Position numbers and translations under genes: made by a program. Shown piece after piece: positions 57,756 to 64,000 of a DNA stretch of 64,000 bases. This DNA is from Corinectria fuckeliana. Lineage: Eukaryota; Ascomycota; Sordariomycetes; Hypocreales; Nectriaceae. The notes under the pieces were generated by a model. The model did not search any database, was not told the origin of the DNA, and saw only the letters and a program-made list of their open reading frames with translations. The first letter of the stretch is position 1, and every line of letters begins with the position of its first letter. The DNA lies in contig WPDH01000109.1 in NCBI GenBank assembly GCA_019137255.1, positions 264,400 to 328,399 of the forward strand, given 5' to 3'.

Positions 57756-59369
57756 CTATGGCCAGGTCGCCTCTGGGCGGTTGTTGGTGCTCTCCCTAAG
57801 CTTCTGCCTCTGCTCCCTCGCCGCCCAGTACGTCTCCAGCCACTTAGCCGAGTGGCCCTGCAGAGGCTCGATTTTATCATCCGTAGTACTGGAGTTGGCC
57901 CAAGTGAAAAGATCCTTCACGTACCCAGGCTCGGCTCCGTCTTCAGCCAAGCTATGGAAACTCCGCCCCCGTCCTACCGTGGCGACACGCTTCTCATACT
58001 CTTCTCTCATCGACTCCCGACTTGGCAGCCGCGCCTTTCCAGCGAAGACTCGAGCTAGCGCCTGGGCTTGATAATCGAAAAGTGCAAAGGTTGCCGTGTA
58101 ATACGGCACTCCGATGAATGCCAGGGAGGGGTCCTCAATGTAGAAGATGTCCTTGTGCAAATGATGCACCATGTTTCCTTCCGAAGTGACTAGCACGTCT
58201 GGCGTGACTGCATTAACGGCAGTGCTGTCTGCATGATATTGAGGCAGGAAAGGGTAAGAGGTCAAGTAGCCTGTTGCTAAGACAACATAGTCAATGTCCC
58301 TAAGGATCTGACCATCCTTCAAGACAACATGACCTTGAATGGGATCCACTGACTCCGATCCGTTGGCCGATCCGTTGGTTGTAGAAGTCTCAGAGTCGAG
58401 CTCAAAGCTCCGAATCGCTCCCACGTGCTCGATCGACGGAGGCAGCATGGACGTCGGAAAGTCAAACTCGCCGCCTCTGGTGCTCTGAACCACTCTCTTC
58501 GCGGTTGCGGTCGACTCCCGACACACATCCATTGCCGAAGCGCCGCCGCCAATGACTAGCACTGTCTTGTCACGGTATGTCTCGGGATGGCGATACTCCT
58601 TAGTGTGGATGATGCGGTCGCCGAAACGAGCTTTCCACGCTGCAAGTCCGGGAGTATCAGGTACTCGGGGCAAATTGTAATGTCCAGACGCCACCACGAC
58701 CGCGTCAAACTGCCAGGTTCGTTCCAAGAACCGAGGGTTGCCGCTCCCTTTGAGGAGGGACACTGTTTTCAGAACCCACTGACTGCCATCATCCGACTTC
58801 CGGGCATCCTCGACGCGGGTGTGGAAGACTGTCACGTCGTCGACGCCATGCTGGGCGCTGAGACCCTGGAGATACCTCTCGATATTGATATGTCCAGTGA
58901 TGTCTTCGGTACCTTCTGGCCAGGGCCCAAGGCTGGTGTACAGCAAGCTTGTTGGCACGTTGTTCCTGAGCCCGGCGTAACATGGGCCCGGGGGCGAGAA
59001 GGCAATCCTCAGGGCCTCGTCGTCGTTGATGTTGAGCGGTTGGGCGCCGTTCTGGGTTACGTTGCCGTTTTGCGAGGCTGAAGCTGCTGCTTTGGGAGAA
59101 GACTGGCCATGTGTTGATACGTAGTCGCCTACGGATGGTGACACACTCGGGTAGCTGGGGCTGTTTGTCACTTTTGAGTCGTAGTGCCATACACCAGACG
59201 ATAATCCAGAACGCTCAAAGACGGTTACGTCAATGCCGTTCTTCAGCAAATGCGCGGCAGTAGTGATTCCGCTGACTCCGGCACCAATGACGGCCACCTT
59301 GATGCCATTGCCAAACTTTTCAGGTCCAGGCACGGACGGCGCGGCGCCATTAGTTAGAGTAGGGCTCAT
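57756..59369 (-). CDS. FMO-like flavin-dependent monooxygenase
   Basis: Intronless, 537 aa. FAD motif: IKVAVIGAGVSGITTAAHLL (GxGxxG, residues about 23-42), followed by VTVFERSGLSSGVWHYDS. A Ser/Asn-rich insert covers residues ~85-115. Then ISGHINIERY-like DITGHINIERYLQGLSAQHG, FDAVVVASGHYNLPRVPDTP, RIIHTKEYRHPETYRDKTVL and the NADPH-binding VLVIGGGASAMDVCRE. The FMO group oxygenates N, S or C nucleophiles or does Baeyer-Villiger chemistry with NADPH and oxygen. The late block IDYVVLATGYLTSYPFLP fits the ATGY motif. It has no signal peptide. As part of the cluster it may oxidise the compound imported by the carriers. Confidence 0.92.
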   Translation of the reverse strand: MSPTLTNGAAPSVPGPEKFGNGIKVAVIGAGVSGITTAAHLLKNGIDVTVFERSGLSSGVWHYDSKVTNSPSYPSVSPSVGDYVSTHGQSSPKAAASASQNGNVTQNGAQPLNINDDEALRIAFSPPGPCYAGLRNNVPTSLLYTSLGPWPEGTEDITGHINIERYLQGLSAQHGVDDVTVFHTRVEDARKSDDGSQWVLKTVSLLKGSGNPRFLERTWQFDAVVVASGHYNLPRVPDTPGLAAWKARFGDRIIHTKEYRHPETYRDKTVLVIGGGASAMDVCRESTATAKRVVQSTRGGEFDFPTSMLPPSIEHVGAIRSFELDSETSTTNGSANGSESVDPIQGHVVLKDGQILRDIDYVVLATGYLTSYPFLPQYHADSTAVNAVTPDVLVTSEGNMVHHLHKDIFYIEDPSLAFIGVPYYTATFALFDYQAQALARVFAGKARLPSRESMREEYEKRVATVGRGRSFHSLAEDGAEPGYVKDLFTWANSSTTDDKIEPLQGHSAKWLETYWAAREQRQKLRESTNNRPEATWP

Positions 59370-60118
59370 TTGTAGGGATGGCCTAGTGATTGATTGAGAG
59401 CTGGCGCAATTGAAATGGGGCTTCTTATTAGGGGCCTGCTGCTCTACCGCGAGGGACCGTTATAGATATAATGAAGGGAAAGTGAGCAAACTGCAGATGT
59501 TGTAATCTAGCGCCATATCTTACGACTCCAAGTTCCTCCCGCTCGGCTCCGAGTGCGTCCTTCGCCAGAGGGATTTCCAAGCACGTCATCTCAGGGAATA
59601 TGTCACCAACTTTGCGACCCATAAATGCGCCCGCAGATGCAGGTTGACGCCTTGGATATCTTGGATGATGTGTAGCAAGATTACCGAGTTCTTTTTGCTT
59701 AATAAGGGAAGCGAGGTGGTCCTATAGTCGAATGTTGGTAAATGGTCTTATATCGGTGACCCAGCACCAATTCTACATATACTATAGCAAAGTCTCTTGA
59801 GCTATAAATATAGATACTTCCAGTAATCCTTTCGATAAGGTTATTCACTGTTGAGTTCCATTCTTTTATCTTGTATCGATTGCGTGAAGTTCATGTCAGC
59901 ACGCCTTACGCTCATTAGGAAGCTGTTCCTCTGTATGAAATCGCACATCTATAACTACCCGTATAAATACTACGCATTTCTTCTCGGAATAATACTTACC
60001 AAAGTCAAATTCGTTTGCTTTAGTAGGCTCAAAATGACAACCATTCAATTCATTCTATATACTCGTGGGTCTAACTATCTTCCTACTATTGTACGCATCA
60101 GCAGTCCCACATCCCTAT
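59370..60118. other. Gene-free interval, promoter of the flavin monooxygenase
   Basis: 749 bp, AT-rich from 59700 on. No gene or repeat is seen. Confidence 0.5.
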
Positions 60119-61687
60119 TCAGCTCTCTCCAACAGCGGAGGCTGCTTTCTTTGCCAGCAACTCCCTCCTATGTAGGAATCGGATGAGAAACGCCGTACCA
60201 GCCATAGCAATCGCAAACCCGACCATGGTAGGGTAACCCTTTGGATACCGCGGTGCCTCAACGGTCTGCCAAATAACCAGGGGAAGCCAAGCCTGGAAGA
60301 CATAGGCCATCTCGTTCATACTAGCGACCACAAGAGCTCGCTCTTCGTTGTCATCCTTGCAAATCTCATGCGCCCAGGCAAACGTCAGGCCACTGATGCC
60401 TCCACCAAATCCGACGAGAATAAAGCAAGCCCACTTCCACCCGACAGGAATGTCCCAGGCGGTCAAGCTGGCGTACAAAATGGTAAGTAAGGTGCCCGAA
60501 AACACAATAGGCTGCCATCTCCCGCCCTTGAAGATTGTATCGGACGACCAAGCATAAATGAGCGTAGTAACGACAGTGACGGCCTGAGTGATTGTCGGAT
60601 ATGTGTTGACGTGAGAGATGCTGTAGCCCTGCTCCTTGAGCCACAGCTGGAATCCTGGCTGTGACAAGAAGCCGGACCCGTTGTTGAAGAGGATGTAGAG
60701 GAGAGAGAGCAGGTAAATGTGCCAGCTGGAGAAGATTCTCTTGATCTTCGCAAGCGTGTAGGGAGAGCGGTTTGCTCGACCTTCTAGTTGCATGCGCCGT
60801 TGCGCCAGCGCGATGTCGTCCTTGCTTAGGTACCAGGCCCGAGTTATTTCTGGGAGGTCTGGGAAGAAGAAGAAGCCCGCGATGGCGACGGGCAGTGAGA
60901 TGACTGTGTCGATGATGAATAGCCACTGCCAGCCCTTGAAGCCGTTGGTCCCGTCGAGGTGGTAGACCGAGGCCATCAGGTATCCCGAAAACATGCCGCC
61001 AATCGAGCCGCTGGCGTGGAAGATGCATGATCGCTTCGCAAGCTCGTCCTTTCGATACCACGAGCCGATGATGTACTGCATTCCGGGATAAAAGGTACTC
61101 TCAGCAAGGCCGATGAAGAACCGAAGCGCATAGATTTGGTTCACATTGGTGCACTTCGCCATGATAATTGTGAGGACTGACCAGGTAACCTCACACGTCG
61201 GGATCCAAATCGAAGGGCGGATCCTTGTGAGCAGCAAGTTACTAATGCCGCAGTTAGCCTCAGTGTTCGGAACGTCGAGACCACAGTGGACTAGAATATT
61301 TGAGGCCATTTCCGCTTACCTGGGGATTTCTCCAAGAACGTAGCCCACCGTCCACAGAGTTTGCATGTAGTTGAGCTCATTCCCCTCCATGTTGAGATCC
61401 TCCTTCATCCCGGACACATAGGCATTGTTGATGTTGATCTGGTTCAGGTTCTTGATGAAGTATCCCAGACAAGCAAAGGTAAGGATGACTGAATCGAGCT
61501 TGAGCAGAAAGCGGCGTTCCTCCTTGGGCTTGTCGAGCGTGTCCCAGACATATGATCGCCACGTCTTCGTTGGCAACTCTTCTTCGAGACTGCTGTCTGT
61601 CTCATGGCCTCCGGCGATAACCGCCTCGCTTACGGATTTGGATGAGGCATTGTCGCGGGCTTGGGGTTTGTCGTCAACGGTCGACAT
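60119..61687 (-). CDS. MFS carrier, anion:cation symporter (DAL5-like), two exons
   Basis: Exons 61687-61320 and 61241-60119 join in phase (496 aa). The cytosolic N-terminus ends in TWRSYVWDTLDKPKEERRFL. Family blocks follow: ININNAYVSGMKEDLNMEGN, ELNYMQTLWTVGYVLGEIPS, NLLLTRIRPSIWIPTCEVTW, FFIGLAESTFYPGMQYIIGS, WYRKDELAKRSCIFHASGSI, GWQWLFIIDTVISLPVAIAG, WHIYLLSLLYILFNNGSGFL and ISGLTFAWAHEICKDDNEER. About twelve helices. Same superfamily branch as the carrier at 47881 but with one intron instead of nine, so the two are old paralogues, not a recent duplication. It probably imports an organic anion for, or exports a product from, the adjacent oxygenase/decarboxylase pair. Confidence 0.92.
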
Positions 61688-64000
61688 GGTGATGACCCGG
61701 TTCTAATGCGAGGAAACAACTGTGGACCATGAAATGTGTTGACACCGGTTGGAGAGAAGTCGGCAAAGGTCCGATGTCTCCTGGGGGGGGGAAAGCAACT
61801 CAACGACATATCGAATCTTATAAGGATGTCACTGAAGTTTCAATCTTGGGGCGGTGGCCGAAGCAAGGGCTCGTCTTCGCGCTGTTAAATGACGTGACGA
61901 TGGAGTATTTCATCCCACCCGGGGATGCTAGCACAGACTCGAGGCAACACCCGCTGGGTGAATGGGTTTGCCAGGTCCAGGACAGTACGCCAGGAGGTGA
62001 GTACTCGCCAAGCATCACGTCTGAGACAGACAACGGGGCATTATCTAGAGCATTGACCGCCATAGGTAAGCAATATGTCAGTTAGATAGACTAAGCAACC
62101 TAGTCCTCGTAGTGCGCCCACTTTCCTAGAGAATCGCATTTTCCCCGCCTCTCGATGCATCCAAACGGGCGTGTGGAGTTGGCAGGGCTATTGATAAGAC
62201 CCTTCCCGCGCATAATATCCTACATAGTACCCCGTACATACAAGCTTTCGAGAGTCAAAGCTGCATCACGCAATTATAGCCTACGTCTGTCCCCGTCAAA
62301 ATCATGGGGCAGGCATCCCAAGGACGGTGTGGATTTCCGGGGTTGCTAGTTGCGCACAATTATCCCACCGCATCGCGTCACCACCAACCCATCAAAACTC
62401 GGAATCTGGGGTTTTGGGATGTGGGATAGCGCCGTTGATCCCGGACTTCGTAACCGGTGGCTTTCCAGTGTGGGCCTTGTGGGGGGAATATGTTGCCACT
62501 ATCAGCATCAGAGTCGACGCATGGGAAGATCTTCTGCCGCCAACATTGTGCTTGTCGGCCGTTGCATGCATACATGACACGAGCCAGAAAGGTGTCACAA
62601 CGTCGCCATACGGTATTGCTACGGGTCTCAACACCCCACATAAAATCCAGCTGCATCAGAAATCAGGGAAGCATCTTGGTAGCATCGTGGTGTCCTTTCC
62701 CCGGACTTCGCTGGCAGCTACCACAACTTCTTGAGACCAAGATGCCTCCAACACCTTATCTACAACTCTACATGACAATCAAGGATGCTACGTTAGTAGG
62801 ATCAGGCCCCACTACCCGTGCCATACCAAGGCTAGGGAGTAGGGACGGCTGGCGAACCTCCTTTGCGTTCTCGTGCCGGCTGCAGGCGATGGTGAGTCTT
62901 TCCACATGCCCTGTGAGCTCATTCACAGCAGTGGAAAAAGCAAGCTGGTCATCCCACTCGGTTTCGTACTGTCTAACTACATGCATGGCTGTTATCACTC
63001 ATCGCAGACCGCATCAGCCACCTCCACGAGGAGAGTAGGTGTCTTTTTTTCTCATTCCCGTCATTTCTGGCTTTCCAGAGCATGAGACCGATGGCCAGAT
63101 GTTTAGACCCGTCAAGTTCAACTTGAAACCTATGTCGTATTAGCTAGTTGGCTAGTGCAACATCTGATGCGATCGTCGGGTCTCCAGTCGCTGCCGAAGG
63201 AGCGAGCCTGATGCTAGAGGCCGCCTGGTTACATCCCAACTGGGCGCAGGCATGCAGGTAACTTCTCAAGTCTACCTACAGTGGGAGGGCAAAATGTAAG
63301 CACATGTTCATGCCAGAATGTGGGCCATTGAGGAAGAGTCCACAAGGTGTAATTTGTTTTATCCCACGTACCAATGTCTCCGTTCTCATCATAGCTGTCT
63401 ACACGTAAATTCTACTACCCCATTGCTCTCGGTCACCACATGGGCATCTTGAGACACCCTTCAGTGCAAATGCTCAAGCAGTAGAATATCCAATGCTATT
63501 TGGCGTCTTGCAATATGATGGATGGGTGTCCACGGGAGTAGAGGACCACTATAGAGATATCAGTACCTGTCTGTTTCGTACCGCCATTCGACGCTCTTAG
63601 GCAATGCAGCTTGTAGATGCTCACTATCTGGACTGGAGCCTGATCCAAGTCACGTCCAGCAGCCACTTGAAGAGACTTTTGCTTTCAACGGGACAATTGA
63701 CTAGACCTGGGATAAGTTGTAAGGGGCCTCTGTGCTTTTAATTTCATGCACAGTTCTGAACCATGCAGGAAAATGCTGCATTTTGCTGATAGTATCAAAG
63801 CCCATCAGCGTCATTGACGCTAACTCGATGAGTAGGCGCTTATTATGCAATTCTTGTTGAACTAAAATTCGGTGACACTGGAACAGCTCTAGCCGTTGAT
63901 ATTTGAAGAAATGATGAGTTGCCCTCCCATTAGACTACATGCCCCCCCCCTTCCTCCTCCCTTCCCCCCCCACCCCCTATCTCTCCCCCCTCCTCCTCCC
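61688..64000. other. 2.3-kb gene-free right end
   Basis: The first part is the promoter of the MFS carrier. The remaining open frames (up to 193 codons at 62457-63038, +) show no domain and are overlapped by equally long antisense frames, so I do not call them. Confidence 0.45.
63942..64000 (+). repeat. C/T-rich low-complexity tract at the window end
   Basis: An almost pure pyrimidine stretch with C runs of 7-9, continuing to the window edge. Confidence 0.85.

Noticed and set aside
62457..63038. 193-codon open frame at the right end
   Set aside because: It has no start context, domain or codon bias, and overlapping antisense frames exist. Probably chance.
1..64000. CRISPR arrays, bacterial operons, phage genes
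   Set aside because: The DNA is fungal, with spliced genes throughout. No regularly spaced repeat arrays or prokaryotic gene organisation were seen.

Overview
The window looks like nuclear DNA of a filamentous ascomycete (Pezizomycotina). Genes are single transcription units with short spliceosomal introns (about 50-85 nt, mostly GT-AG). The families are typically fungal: secreted pectate lyase, GT71 mannosyltransferase, NCS1 and DAL5-like permeases, Zn2Cys6 and bZIP regulators, sphingolipid C9-methyltransferase, rhodopsin-domain membrane protein. A Sordariomycete-like plant-associated or saprotrophic fungus is a reasonable guess, but the species cannot be named from this alone. All gene models below were spliced by hand, and exon phases were checked for closure unless stated.

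Left part (1-23 kb): the 5' end of a secreted SGNH hydrolase; an amidase divergent from an ammonium transporter; a broken secreted protein gene; a pectate lyase; a decayed RTA1-like gene split by a 216-bp insertion with an 8-bp target duplication; a GT71 mannosyltransferase; a HAD hydrolase; adjacent dead copies of a paraoxonase-like and a hexapeptide acetyltransferase gene; an unrecognised conserved-looking protein; and an FAD-linked oxidase. Long stretches between them hold no intact gene.

Middle (23-47 kb): 3.5 kb of decayed sequence, then a GMC oxidoreductase, a rhodopsin-domain membrane protein, an NCS1 permease, 3.2 kb with no gene, and a compact housekeeping-like run: pyrroline-5-carboxylate reductase, a bZIP regulator with a frame problem, a threonine-aldolase-like PLP enzyme and sphingolipid C9-methyltransferase. 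A dead HRXXH-type secreted peptidase gene that has lost its active-site segment follows.

Right part (47.9-61.7 kb): six intact genes that look like one catabolic or tailoring cluster: DAL5-like MFS carrier, divergent TauD-type dioxygenase, Zn2Cys6 regulator, 2,3-dihydroxybenzoate decarboxylase-like amidohydrolase, FMO-like flavin monooxygenase and a second DAL5-like MFS carrier. Together they would import an organic anion, oxidise it and decarboxylate it under a local regulator. This is the best candidate here for an undescribed system. The last 2.3 kb hold no gene I can support.
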